Below are positions 1-7,788 of a DNA stretch of 20,867 nt, piece by piece. A program made the position numbers and the translations under genes. Positions within the stretch are counted from its first letter, which is position 1. The number at the start of each line of letters is the position of its first letter. The notes under the pieces are model-generated. The model ran no database searches. It saw only the letters and a program-made list of their open reading frames with translations, and had not been told where the DNA came from. The stretch comes from CAZBWE01 sp964495465 (GTDB lineage Bacteria; Planctomycetota; Phycisphaerae; Sedimentisphaerales; Anaerobacaceae), in the NCBI GenBank assembly GCA_964495465.1, contig CAZBWE010000041.1, positions 1-20,867 of the forward strand. Reading direction: 5' to 3'.

Positions 1-210
1 TGTTGTCCTGCTCCGAGCGAAGACTGGAGGCGGGGAGATTCCGGCCTTCGGCCTAGAATCCAAATTTGCTTCGCAAATTTCCATAGGGGCTCTGCCCCTC
101 TGGCGTCCCCTTCGACTACGCTCAGGGTCCTGTCACCCCGACGACCTGGGGAAATTCTTTCCCCAGACCCTTTTAGGGTTCGAATCCCCCCACCGGGGAA
201 GCCAACCCAA
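1..210. repeat. Hairpin-rich non-coding stretch beside ssrA
   Basis: No gene is seen here. The stretch is a string of short inverted repeats: AAATTTGcttCGCAAATTT near 62-80, AGGGGCtctGCCCCT near 85-100, TGGGGAAAttcTTTCCCCA near 147-165 and AACCCttttAGGGTT near 167-180. The middle carries CCTTCGACTACGCTCAGG, a type of short dispersed repeat met in many environmental genomes. Bases 25-41 match the end of the tmRNA gene (211-227) in 16 of 17 positions, and bases 176-191 are an exact inverted copy of 218-233, the tmRNA T-arm. It could be a small palindromic insertion or decayed integration debris at ssrA. The end of an upstream gene to the left cannot be judged. Confidence 0.5.
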
Positions 211-563
211 TGGAGGCGGGGGGATTCGAACCCCCGTCCCGAGATGTTTCAAGGCAAGCTACTACATGCTTAGTCGCTTTATTATTTTTTCGCCTCACCA
301 AAAGCCAAACGACAGGCCTTTAGCTCGGCTATTTCGGGATTAAATCTTGCCTTGCCGGCCCGAACAACCGACTTGGCCAGCCTGCTGTTTGACGCCCTTA
401 CCGAACCCACAGGCAAGGTCCGGCAGGACGGGCTGTTAAATTAAGCAGCCATTTGCAACTGGTAGTTGCCATTTAAATTTGTTGCCGGATGATTAGCCAG
501 GCCAACCGGCGTCCTGGGCATGCAGCTTGACCATCCGCCATCCGGTCGAAGCCGTTCGCCCCC
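211..563 (-). ncRNA. ssrA: Transfer-messenger RNA (tmRNA)
   Basis: tmRNA rescues ribosomes stalled on broken mRNAs: it acts first as an alanine tRNA, then as a short message that tags the unfinished protein for proteolysis. On the minus strand the 5' end GGGGGCG pairs with the 3' CGCCTCC (one G-U pair) to form the acceptor stem, followed by the typical ACGGCTTCGACCGGATG segment. The T-arm, GGGGGTTCGAATCCCCC, lies at 218-236. The tag frame runs from GCA at 483-485 to the TAA at 441-443 and reads ATNLNGNYQLQMAA, with the usual small hydrophobic end. The discriminator A is at 211, and the next bases are TTG, so CCA is not encoded and must be added after transcription. The length of 353 nt is usual for a one-piece tmRNA. 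A protein frame at 527-733 on the other strand overlaps it and is rejected. Confidence 0.95.
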
Positions 564-621
564 GTATTAACTTTTCAAATTTCCCTTCTACAGCACTACA
601 AAACATTTGTAAGCACGCAGT

Positions 622-650
622 ATTATATCATTTATTACGTAAAAACACAA
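622..650 (-). promoter_or_regulatory. Probable sigma-70 promoter of ssrA
   Basis: On the minus strand there is TTGTGT at 650-645, a 17-base spacer, and a perfect TATAAT at 627-622. Transcription would start near 615, giving a leader of about 50 nt that RNase P would remove to make the mature tmRNA 5' end at 563. The spacing and the perfect -10 box support it; the start site is inferred. Confidence 0.6.
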
Positions 651-773
651 CAAAAGTTTATTCACAGCTTGAGTATTGGGGCGTCATCATTTCGCTGGAG
701 GAGGTATTTTCGGCTTTTCTGAACGATGAATAGGCCTTATAATTTTCAAAACCGTTTTTATAATCGGACAAAA

Positions 774-1490
774 ATGGATATATCTATCGTTATACCGGCG
801 CTTAACGAAGGCAAGAAGATTGCCCGCGATGTCGAATCGGCGGCGTCATTTTTAAAAGACAATTATTTGTCCGGAGAAATCATAGTCATCGATGATGGCA
901 GCGGCGACAATACCGCTGAAGCTGCGAAAAAGGCCCAAATCCCATCAGAGATAAAACTCAATGTTATCCGTTTACAGCAGCATCGGGGCAAAGGTTATGC
1001 CGTTCGCGCAGGTATAAAACAGGCACAGGGTGAGTATGTAATGTTTGCAGACAGCGGCTGCTGTGTGCCCTGTGAGAACGCTTTGCGGGGGCTTGATTTG
1101 TTAAAAAGCGGGGCGTGTGATATGGCGCACGGGTCGAGAAAAATGCGGGCAAGTCATATCACAAGAGCGCAAAGTTTGTATAGGCAGATTTGTGCCGGGA
1201 TTTTTCACTGGTTTGTGATTCGCTATATGAAAGTCCCTGCCGAATTAACTGATACGCAATGTGGTTTCAAAATATACAAAGGTGATGCAGGACGGAAATT
1301 GTATGGTGAATGCATCACTGACGGATTTGCCTTCGATATAGAAGTCATACTGCGGGCCCGGAAAGAAGGTTATAGGATAAAGGAATTTCCCGTAGATTGG
1401 GCCTGCGACCCCGACAGCCGGCTGTCGCCGAGCCGGAGTTTCTGGAGGATTCTTGGTGAGCTGAGAACCATTAAGCGGACTTTATACTAA
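774..1490 (+). CDS. Glycosyltransferase family 2 (dolichyl-phosphate glucosyltransferase-like)
   Basis: A GT-A fold enzyme that should move a sugar from a nucleotide sugar to a lipid phosphate or similar acceptor on the cytoplasmic side of the membrane. The chain begins MDISIVIPALNEG, followed by IIVIDDGSGDNT, GKGYAVRAGIKQA, GSRKM, and DTQCGFKIYKGDAGRKL, with FAFDIEVILRA later. This order matches the ALG5/DPG-synthase branch of family 2. The usual DxD metal site is altered: the segment reads FADSGCCVP, without the second Asp. The frame is open from an ATG at 726, but the fold begins at the ATG at 774, so that start is preferred (238 residues). A GGAGGAGG at about 697-704 lies too far from either ATG to decide. 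No membrane segment is seen. It is transcribed away from ssrA and is followed 13 nt later by the glyoxalase-fold gene. Confidence 0.82.
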   Translation: MDISIVIPALNEGKKIARDVESAASFLKDNYLSGEIIVIDDGSGDNTAEAAKKAQIPSEIKLNVIRLQQHRGKGYAVRAGIKQAQGEYVMFADSGCCVPCENALRGLDLLKSGACDMAHGSRKMRASHITRAQSLYRQICAGIFHWFVIRYMKVPAELTDTQCGFKIYKGDAGRKLYGECITDGFAFDIEVILRARKEGYRIKEFPVDWACDPDSRLSPSRSFWRILGELRTIKRTLY

Positions 1491-1503
1491 AGGCTTAAAA
1501 CGT

Positions 1504-1908
1504 ATGGAAAATAAGAACAGGATACGTCTCGAACATATAGCGCTTAACGTCGAAGACCCTGTAGGTATGGTAAAGTGGTATTGTGAAAATCTGCAGATGG
1601 TGGTTGATAGAAAAGGTCCGCCGCCTGTCAATGCCCATTTTATTTGTGACAGCGGGCGGAATATAATGCTGGAGGTTTATAATAATCCTCCCGATGCCGT
1701 TCCTGATTATGCTTCGATGGACCCGCTTTTATTTCATATCGCCTTTATGGTTGATAATGTCGAGCAAATCCGCAGCAGGCTGATTGCCGCCGGTGCAACG
1801 CCTATCGGAGATGTACTCACAACAGAAACCGGAGATGTAATAGCTACGCTGCGTGACCCCTGGGGTGTCCCCATCCAGTTTGTCAAACGTGCCAAGCCGA
1901 TGTTTTAA
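1504..1908 (+). CDS. Glyoxalase/VOC-fold protein
   Basis: A 134-residue protein of the vicinal-oxygen-chelate superfamily (glyoxalase I, dioxygenase and bleomycin-resistance relatives). Two beta-alpha-beta-beta-beta halves are visible: RLEHIALNVEDP...WYCENLQM...NIMLEVYNNP, then LLFHIAFMVDNVEQIRSRLIAAGA...TLRDPWGVPIQFVKR. Candidate metal ligands are His in EHIAL, Glu in MLEVY and His in FHIAF. The fourth site, normally Glu, is Gln in PIQFV, so metal binding may be changed. The substrate cannot be told from sequence. It starts 13 nt after the glycosyltransferase stop and converges with apbE, whose stop lies 24 nt away on the other strand. No clear terminator hairpin lies between them. Confidence 0.85.
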   Translation: MENKNRIRLEHIALNVEDPVGMVKWYCENLQMVVDRKGPPPVNAHFICDSGRNIMLEVYNNPPDAVPDYASMDPLLFHIAFMVDNVEQIRSRLIAAGATPIGDVLTTETGDVIATLRDPWGVPIQFVKRAKPMF

Positions 1909-1931
1909 AAAATAGACCTTAATATCAGCAC

Positions 1932-2837
1932 TTAGATTTGCTCAAGATTTTTCCATCGGCCGAAGTATAAAACCTTCTCCTGTTTTTGTTCCTGCATTAT
2001 GACCAATGCCTGCACCTGCGAATGGTGCTTGCAGTATTGCTCTATTTCCTCGGGACTCATAACCATAAAAGCGGTGGAAAGCGCATCGGCAGTTGCTGCA
2101 TCGCCGACATAAGCCCAGGCAGCGATTTTGTCCTGAGCCGGATGCCCTGTGCGGGAGTCGATGATATGCCCGCCTTTCTGAATTCCCGATGCGCCCAGTG
2201 CTCGGTTTTGCAGATTAAGGCGGGCTAAGATTTGTTTACGATGATTAGGATTTTTTAACGTCACGGGCCAGCCATTTGTACTGTCCGGTGCATCAAGGGC
2301 AACGATAGAACTATAGCCGCCGGAAATCAGGGCAGTATTAATACTCCATTCCCGCAGCAGCTCTGCCATCCGATCAACGGCATAGCCCTTTCCGATACCA
2401 CCAAGGTCAATCTGCACTGGACTGGTCGATAGCTCCACTGTATGTTGCGTCTCATTCAATTTTATAGTGTTCTCAACTCCCGGCTTCGAATAACGAGTCC
2501 CAATAGTAACATCAAAAACGCCGTTGGTCTCGGCATTGATTCTGATACTGAGCTGCAAACATTCGAACGCAGACGGACCGATTATTAATGGCTGATTTGC
2601 AGGAAGATTATTTATGCGGGAGATATCGCTGTTTTCGATGAATCGGCTCAGTTCTGTTTCGAGTCGGTCGAGTTCCTCAAAGGCGGCATGGGCCGCTTGC
2701 TGGGCGTAGATAGCATCCTCATGTACAATGATTATTTCGAAAGTAGTCGCCATTGCCTCGTGAGAAAAACGCTTTATATTCGGGATTGAAAGGCGGTCGC
2801 TCTTGAGGTAACAGGTTTCATCCTGTGGCTGGGTCAT
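1932..2837 (-). CDS. apbE: ApbE-family FAD:protein FMN transferase
   Basis: ApbE links FMN covalently to Thr or Ser of target proteins such as Nqr/Rnf subunits and FMN-binding-domain proteins, using FAD and Mg2+. Seen here (301 aa): SHEAMATTFEI at about 25-35, FDVTIG at 108-113, DLGGIGKGYAVD at 144-155, ISGGYSSIVAL at 171-181, GASGIQKGGHIIDSRTGHP at 215-233, and the metal-binding DAATADALSTAF at 246-257. Length and motif order are those of a full-length family member. The usual lipoprotein signal is missing: the chain begins MTQPQDETCYLKSDRLS, which is polar. It is therefore either cytoplasmic or exported in some other way. Its ATG overlaps the stop of the upstream membrane protein gene by 4 nt (ATGA), so the two are translationally coupled. 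No target flavoprotein is seen in the window. Confidence 0.9.
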   Translation of the reverse strand: MTQPQDETCYLKSDRLSIPNIKRFSHEAMATTFEIIIVHEDAIYAQQAAHAAFEELDRLETELSRFIENSDISRINNLPANQPLIIGPSAFECLQLSIRINAETNGVFDVTIGTRYSKPGVENTIKLNETQHTVELSTSPVQIDLGGIGKGYAVDRMAELLREWSINTALISGGYSSIVALDAPDSTNGWPVTLKNPNHRKQILARLNLQNRALGASGIQKGGHIIDSRTGHPAQDKIAAWAYVGDAATADALSTAFMVMSPEEIEQYCKHHSQVQALVIMQEQKQEKVLYFGRWKNLEQI

Positions 2838-4477
2838 TTTTCACCCATTGTTTGTGATTGAACCGGCAGGGGCTGACTCTGCTGAAGGCGGTCCCACATC
2901 TCTTTCCTGACATAACCCCGCAGCTCCTTTCCGGGGCGCAATTCCATATACGTATCAAATAAAGGCACATACAGGTTCTTTTTTCCGGGTGGCGGTAATT
3001 CATACAGCTTTGTTAAAATTTCCTGCTCCAGACTTGCAGCGGCGATAACAACAGATGCATAGGGCACACTGTCATCTACCCTGTCCCACCAGCCGACATT
3101 TGTAAAAGAGCGCATATACCAGGGAAGAGGCCAATAATCATTCTCAGGGCAGATGACCTGGATGTGTGTGTCATAACCGTCTTCGTTAGCGAGAGCTATC
3201 TCCTGCACTTTTTGCACCATAGTAAAAACATCCGTGGTTGGGTGTGCATAGACGTAAGGATTGCGATTATCAGCGTAATACTTGTAACTGCCCTGATATG
3301 CCTGCCGGAGGAGGTGACAAGAACCTGCAAACAACAGGCAAATAATAATCAGGCGTGACAGAGCGTTCGGCATTAGTCTGACGAGCGTAACCGCGCCCAC
3401 ACCGGCCAGCAGAATCATCCCATTGAAAAAACCTAACATACACCAGGGCGTTTTATATGGGATTGCGGAATACAAAACGGTCATAATCACCGTGTAAAAC
3501 GCAATAAACCGCAGCAGATTGGAATTGGTCTCATATTGACCTTTTCGTCTTATCGCAGCTATGAAACCAACTACAGCCAATAAGACAATAAGGGCCTCGC
3601 TCCAGACAGGACCGTCTCCATATTTAGACCACAGCAGCATTTTCAGATAAAAATACCAGGGATGAATATGCAGATTGTTGTGTCCTGCCCTGCTGAAATA
3701 GGCTGAATAAGCTCGCACAGAATCCAAAATTCCTCCGGGATTTTTTAAAAATGACGAGTAGAAAAGGGCTGAAACCGCCATAGCGACGGCCAGGCCTGCT
3801 ATGATGTGTGATGTCTTTATTTTCTTAACAGGATTGAAAGAAATATCTTTTTTGTGCTGTAACAGGAGAACAATAAGCAGGGCAAGAAACATTGAGCCGA
3901 AAGATATGATACAGGTTTCTTTCGTTGCGTGCATAAGGCCGAGGCAGACGCCTGTCAATAAGGCCCACCCGATTTTTTTGCTCCGGGCGTATCGATAACC
4001 GCTGGCAATTGCCCCAAAGGTAAAGCAGACCAGCAGCATTTCCTGGATGTAATACCGGCTGTAGAAGACCGTAGCCGGTGATATGGCCGTCAATATGGCG
4101 GCATAAACAGCGGCACGCGGGCCAAGGCCGCCAGCAATCAGCAGAAGCAGCAGCACCAAAAGCACGCCGAAAAAAACCGGCACAATACGCAGGGTGCGCT
4201 CGCTGATATCGGTGAGCTTCTCAGCGGAGCTGAGCCGGGCAGGGATTAAAGTTAGATAATTGAGCGTCGGTCCGTGGTATTCGTTGGGGTCGTATGTATA
4301 GACACCTTCAGCCAGTAATTCGCCGAACTTTATACCGTGGACGGCCTCGTCGCCGTGCATTGGTCGCTGCTCTAATTTCGGCAGACGCAGCCCGAGCGCA
4401 AGGATGACAGCGGCCAAAATAAGGAAGCAACATTTTTTGAATGATTTCACAGAAAAGCCGGAATCTGCCGGTTTCAT
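2834..4477 (-). CDS. Agl23-like (TIGR03663-type) integral membrane glycosyltransferase
   Basis: A 547-residue protein with a hydrophobic N-terminal span, then MHGDEAVHGIKFGELLAEG and YDPNEYHGPTLNYLTL at about residues 40-76. These are the hallmark of the family named flippase activity-associated protein Agl23, a relative of GT39/PMT enzymes that use lipid-phosphate sugars. Asp43 and Glu44 are the likely catalytic or metal-binding pair in the first outer loop. Many hydrophobic spans follow (for example LLVLLLLLIAGGLG, IIAGLAVAMAVSALFYSSFL, VLLAVVGFIAAI), and a soluble tail of about 120 residues should lie outside the membrane. It overlaps both neighbours by 4 nt, the lipoprotein gene before and apbE after. 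Role in glycosylating surface material is inferred from the family; the sugar and acceptor are unknown. Confidence 0.85.
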   Translation of the reverse strand: MKPADSGFSVKSFKKCCFLILAAVILALGLRLPKLEQRPMHGDEAVHGIKFGELLAEGVYTYDPNEYHGPTLNYLTLIPARLSSAEKLTDISERTLRIVPVFFGVLLVLLLLLIAGGLGPRAAVYAAILTAISPATVFYSRYYIQEMLLVCFTFGAIASGYRYARSKKIGWALLTGVCLGLMHATKETCIISFGSMFLALLIVLLLQHKKDISFNPVKKIKTSHIIAGLAVAMAVSALFYSSFLKNPGGILDSVRAYSAYFSRAGHNNLHIHPWYFYLKMLLWSKYGDGPVWSEALIVLLAVVGFIAAIRRKGQYETNSNLLRFIAFYTVIMTVLYSAIPYKTPWCMLGFFNGMILLAGVGAVTLVRLMPNALSRLIIICLLFAGSCHLLRQAYQGSYKYYADNRNPYVYAHPTTDVFTMVQKVQEIALANEDGYDTHIQVICPENDYWPLPWYMRSFTNVGWWDRVDDSVPYASVVIAAASLEQEILTKLYELPPPGKKNLYVPLFDTYMELRPGKELRGYVRKEMWDRLQQSQPLPVQSQTMGEK

Positions 4478-5352
4478 TCTACGGGTTTACCGTAAACAGC
4501 CACCTCAATATAGTGGTTCAATTCGTCGCTGGTGCTGCCGTTGCTGTAGAGGCGGACATACCGGGCTCGCTTACCCCTGGCGTCGATAAGCTTGCCTTCG
4601 GCAGTTTCAACGTAATGCATATCTTTCCCAACGCCTAATCCTGCAGAGTTATCTATGTCGTTGTTGAACAGCGTCCTGACATTCGTAATAAAATCAGGGT
4701 CATCGGCGACCTGCACTATCACATCATAATAAACCCGGGCCTGCTTGTGGTAGTGCCAGAAGACAATGGCATATATCTCATGCATAGCCTCAAGGTCAAT
4801 CGTAACATTCTGCAGGAAAGGGCCCAGCTCGACGTAACTACCGTCGATTGCTTCTTTATCATCGTCGGTTATCAACTCAAGCTCACCAATGATTGGTTCT
4901 TTGTCGCTGCTTGAGACCGGTTTTCCGAGCGCTACATTTTTCGTTCCAGCCGGAGCTAAAAAAGGCGGACGCGGTTTGCCAAGAGGTTTCTCGATGTTGG
5001 GAACCCGGTTATCCTGTGGTGTGCCTTCGAACATCGGCCTGGGCAGCTCAAGCTTAATCGGCGCCATCCTGGCGGCGTTTGTATTTATGGAAGCATTTAC
5101 ATCCTCGCCGGTGGCGGTTGGCTCTTCGAGTGAAGGTAATGGTGGGATATCAGGCGTTTCGGCTTCCATATCGTTGGCTTCGACAACAGCCGCTTCAGCC
5201 GGCTCGGCCTGCTGTTGACCACCGGAAGGGGGCTCGATTGCAGGTTTCTTGCAGGAAATGATAAGGCACATAGACAAAGTCAATAAAAACAGCCAAAAAA
5301 ACTTCGCATTTGAACCAAAACTTCTTTTCATTATTCTTTTTAACCTTAACAT
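4474..5352 (-). CDS. Lipoprotein with C-terminal discoidin (F5/8 type C)-like domain
   Basis: A secreted lipoprotein of up to 292 residues. A hydrophobic stretch FFWLFLLTLSMCLIISC ends in a lipobox with the Cys at about residue 33. A linker rich in Pro, Glu and Ala follows (to about residue 135). The C-terminal part shows a galactose-binding beta-sandwich pattern: KNVALGKPVSSS, NVTIDLEAMHEIYAIVFWHY, then RARYVRLYSNGS and EVAVYGKP. Such domains bind carbohydrate or surfaces. Two starts are possible: the ATG at 5352 and the ATG at 5331, which gives a more usual signal length. Neither has a clear Shine-Dalgarno site. The stop overlaps the membrane glycosyltransferase start (ATGA), making this the first gene of a three-gene operon. 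The 241 bases upstream (5353-5593) show no gene and no clear promoter. Confidence 0.75.
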   Translation of the reverse strand: MLRLKRIMKRSFGSNAKFFWLFLLTLSMCLIISCKKPAIEPPSGGQQQAEPAEAAVVEANDMEAETPDIPPLPSLEEPTATGEDVNASINTNAARMAPIKLELPRPMFEGTPQDNRVPNIEKPLGKPRPPFLAPAGTKNVALGKPVSSSDKEPIIGELELITDDDKEAIDGSYVELGPFLQNVTIDLEAMHEIYAIVFWHYHKQARVYYDVIVQVADDPDFITNVRTLFNNDIDNSAGLGVGKDMHYVETAEGKLIDARGKRARYVRLYSNGSTSDELNHYIEVAVYGKPVE

Positions 5353-5593
5353 TCTATATGACTTATGCGGCTATTAACCTGCCGGCAAATATGGGTATTA
5401 TTGCTCGATAGTTATCTTCATCCTATTCTATTTCTATGGCATTGTCAAGCCATTACAGGCGATTTTTACTTCAACTTCTCAATTAAAAAAGAGATTAAGG
5501 GTCTTCGAATCCTTCATAACCGATTGATTGGAATACCTAATAAAACTGTATAATCGGGGATTCTCACCTTTTCTTTTCTGCACCGGTTTTCTC

Positions 5594-6958
5594 TTATGAT
5601 ATTCCCTCGGCTTTGTTCATCTCAACAACCGGAGGTTCAAGTCCTACTTTAGCAAGGATAACATACAGGACAAAGCCAATCACAAAGGCAATGACCGGGG
5701 CCGGTGAGATAAAGCTAAACTTTTCGCCGCCGACCATTGGAAGTATTGCAACAATAAATCCTACGGCCCAGGCAATATATCCCGCAAGATTAATACCCTT
5801 GCGTGGACCCGACCATTTGCAGCCGCTCAGCAAGTAGTCGGCTACCATAGAGCCGCATATTGGCCCGAAGGAGGCGCCAATAATCGAGAACACTCCCACC
5901 AGGTTGAGGGCCTTGCCTGTTGCTGCCAAGATAATCGCAACGACAGCTCCTATTGTAACCATAACTGACTTGTTGGCTTTGGGGAACATTGTGCCGATGC
6001 TGTTGCCTGCGATAAATGAGCAAAAACATGCCGGTGCGAAACTTGCTATTGCGAACAGAGCAAACATTGACTTAGCGAGAAAACCCCCCTGTGCACGAAT
6101 AACAGCATCGAAGATATAGCTTTTCATATCAGGATTGGCAGCATGTGCTCCGGCAACAGCAATCAGTGGCAAGCCACCGGCGATAATTACAGCCAGAGTT
6201 ATACCAAAAAGGCCACCAAGCTGGACGTCTTTTGCATTGCGGTTACCCATACCGAAGTCCACGCCTGCTGCACCTGCCGTTGCGAAAAAGCCAACAACGA
6301 TTGCTATTATTGCCAGGAAGCCAACGAGAGGTTTAGCATCCTCAGCGGTCTTAAAGTCGCCTGCGGAGCCGACATTAGCCAGGAAAACAATGAGAATCAT
6401 TATTAGTGGAACTATCGGCAGAAAGGTTGATACTTTCCCAACGTATTGAATCCCCTTAAGAGCAACAACAACTGCCAGAGCAGCCCAGATGATTGCCACA
6501 ATCGTAAAAGCAGCGCCGCCATGGAATTGCCCGGTAGCCGGGTCAAGGGCTGATGGCTTGCCAAACGCCTGAAGGATAAAATTGGAAGAGACAGCAACAT
6601 TTACAGCGAGCCAGCCAAACTGAAGCAGTCCCATCAGCAATCCCGGCATCAAAAAACCTCCCAATGTTCCATACGTTGATGAGCCAACAACATACAAAGG
6701 ATATCCAGTCTTCATACCATATAAACCAGGTACCAGGTAAAACAGGAAATGACAAATTAAGGCTGCAAGGACAAGTCCCAGCAGACTCAATCCCAAACCC
6801 GCCTGAGAGAGAGTACCATTGGCAATTTCCATATAGAAAACGACCCAGAGGAAGATACCTGCGTATGCCGGTGCTGTGCTTTTGTACCAGGGGGCCCGAT
6901 TTTCCGTCGGATTTGGCTTTGCCATACTCAAATAATTCGGCAGTACTCCGTTATTCAT
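5594..6958 (-). CDS. NCS1-family permease (cytosine permease-like)
   Basis: A 454-residue membrane transporter of the purine/cytosine permease family, importing a nucleobase or related compound with a cation. About twelve hydrophobic spans are seen. The N-terminal half has the family signature region around ENRAPWYKSTAPAYAGIFLWVVFYMEIANGTL, then GMKTGYPLYVVGSSTYGTLGGFLMPGLLMGLLQFGWLAVN, which resembles the substrate-binding spans of CodB and Mhp1. GFFATAGAAGVDFGMGNRN and FAPACFCSFIAGNS mark later spans. The ATG at 6958 has a clear AGGAG eight bases upstream, unusual in this window. It lies about 140 nt after the cytochrome b gene on the same strand, so it may have its own promoter. Substrate is not certain; related proteins also carry uracil, allantoin or hydantoins. 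Confidence 0.85.
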   Translation of the reverse strand: MNNGVLPNYLSMAKPNPTENRAPWYKSTAPAYAGIFLWVVFYMEIANGTLSQAGLGLSLLGLVLAALICHFLFYLVPGLYGMKTGYPLYVVGSSTYGTLGGFLMPGLLMGLLQFGWLAVNVAVSSNFILQAFGKPSALDPATGQFHGGAAFTIVAIIWAALAVVVALKGIQYVGKVSTFLPIVPLIMILIVFLANVGSAGDFKTAEDAKPLVGFLAIIAIVVGFFATAGAAGVDFGMGNRNAKDVQLGGLFGITLAVIIAGGLPLIAVAGAHAANPDMKSYIFDAVIRAQGGFLAKSMFALFAIASFAPACFCSFIAGNSIGTMFPKANKSVMVTIGAVVAIILAATGKALNLVGVFSIIGASFGPICGSMVADYLLSGCKWSGPRKGINLAGYIAWAVGFIVAILPMVGGEKFSFISPAPVIAFVIGFVLYVILAKVGLEPPVVEMNKAEGIS

Positions 6959-6966
6959 AATCTGTT

Positions 6967-6971
6967 CTCCT
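6967..6971 (-). promoter_or_regulatory. Strong ribosome binding site of the NCS1 permease
   Basis: AGGAG on the minus strand, eight bases before the ATG at 6958-6956. It fixes the permease start and is one of few classic sites in this window. Confidence 0.7.
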
Positions 6972-7098
6972 GAATAAAATTTTGTATCTTATCTCTTGTC
7001 GGTGTCTCGCCAGATACTTATCGACTATAAATCCCCCAAAGGCACTACCTTGCTTTTTTAAAACCATAACAAAAAGGCAGAAGTAGCTCACGTTACAA

Positions 7099-7758
7099 TC
7101 ATTCTTGCATTTTAGCTCGGATTATTATGTAAATATGTATAATTGCAACCAGCGCGAAAGACAATGCGGTCCAGCGGTGAATATCCAAAAGAAGCTCCTG
7201 CCAATCGGTTCCGAAAAATGTGAACATACTCAGAATAATCGACAGGATTAGGGGAAGCGTCAGTATGGCGAGCAGCCAGAAGGTTGTTTTTTGCCCGAGT
7301 CCGGCACTTTCCGCAACGGCATCTTCGCCGCTGCTTTTTACTAAAGTAACACGTTCAACGATGTGCATTAGCCAGGGCCAGTCATTTTTATTGAAGCGGT
7401 GGTTTCCGGCATACATCACAGCTAAAACCGCCAGACATATTGCAAAAACCGGCGAAAAAGTTGCATGCAGCATTAGCCAGTAACCGTGAATGCTCTCGCC
7501 TAAAATCAATACAGGGTAGAAACTCGTAATCGCCAATATCAAAAAGCAAAGCAGCGCTAAAAGAGACACGAGCTTGCGAAGGGCACCTACGGGGCTCAAT
7601 TTCTGCTCCAGCAACAGCATCGTAAATATGCGAATAATCCTTTGGATAATTGCAAGAGGTGTCCACCGACATTCTTTACAGCAAGGCCGGACTATGCAGC
7701 ATATGCCAATGCCTACAAAGGCAACTATAAAAGAGATTATTGATACTATACGAAACAT
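7099..7758 (-). CDS. Small membrane cytochrome b-like protein
   Basis: A 219-residue integral membrane protein, with spans at about residues 3-22, 63-87, 98-117, 157-182 and 194-213. His91 and His98 in ESIHGYWLMLHATF, and His194 and His208 in LDIHRWTALSFALVAIIHIY, are placed like the heme ligands of b-type cytochromes of the formate dehydrogenase gamma / b561 kind; this is the basis of the call. A Cys cluster follows the first span, at residues 20, 21, 26, 27 and 30 (CCIVRPCCKEC), which is not usual for such proteins and could bind a metal centre. It starts 30 nt after the stop of the heptaheme cytochrome gene, so the two probably form a membrane complex passing electrons between the quinone pool and the periplasm. 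The exact subfamily is not recognised. Confidence 0.65.
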   Translation of the reverse strand: MFRIVSIISFIVAFVGIGICCIVRPCCKECRWTPLAIIQRIIRIFTMLLLEQKLSPVGALRKLVSLLALLCFLILAITSFYPVLILGESIHGYWLMLHATFSPVFAICLAVLAVMYAGNHRFNKNDWPWLMHIVERVTLVKSSGEDAVAESAGLGQKTTFWLLAILTLPLILSIILSMFTFFGTDWQELLLDIHRWTALSFALVAIIHIYIIIRAKMQE

Positions 7759-7788
7759 TTTATTTACATATTTTTAGACAAATCTTTT

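Noticed and set aside
165..207. Possible tRNA ending GGGTTCGAATCCC...
   Set aside because: The T-loop looks right but the stem has a mismatch, and no D-arm, anticodon arm or acceptor partner can be found. It is better seen as an inverted copy of the tmRNA T-arm.
527..733. 68-codon plus-strand frame
   Set aside because: It overlaps the tmRNA gene and its promoter on the other strand and shows no protein-like features.
5365..5553. 62-codon frame in the gap between the lipoprotein and permease genes
   Set aside because: No ribosome site, no motif, low-complexity content. The gap 5353-5593 is treated as non-coding.
6135..6449. 104-codon plus-strand frame rich in Ala, Pro and Lys
   Set aside because: It lies opposite the NCS1 permease gene; its composition is what the antisense of a membrane protein gene gives.
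7035..7062. AAGGcactaCCTTgcTTTTTT as a terminator
   Set aside because: The stem is only four pairs and it reads on the plus strand, where no gene ends nearby.
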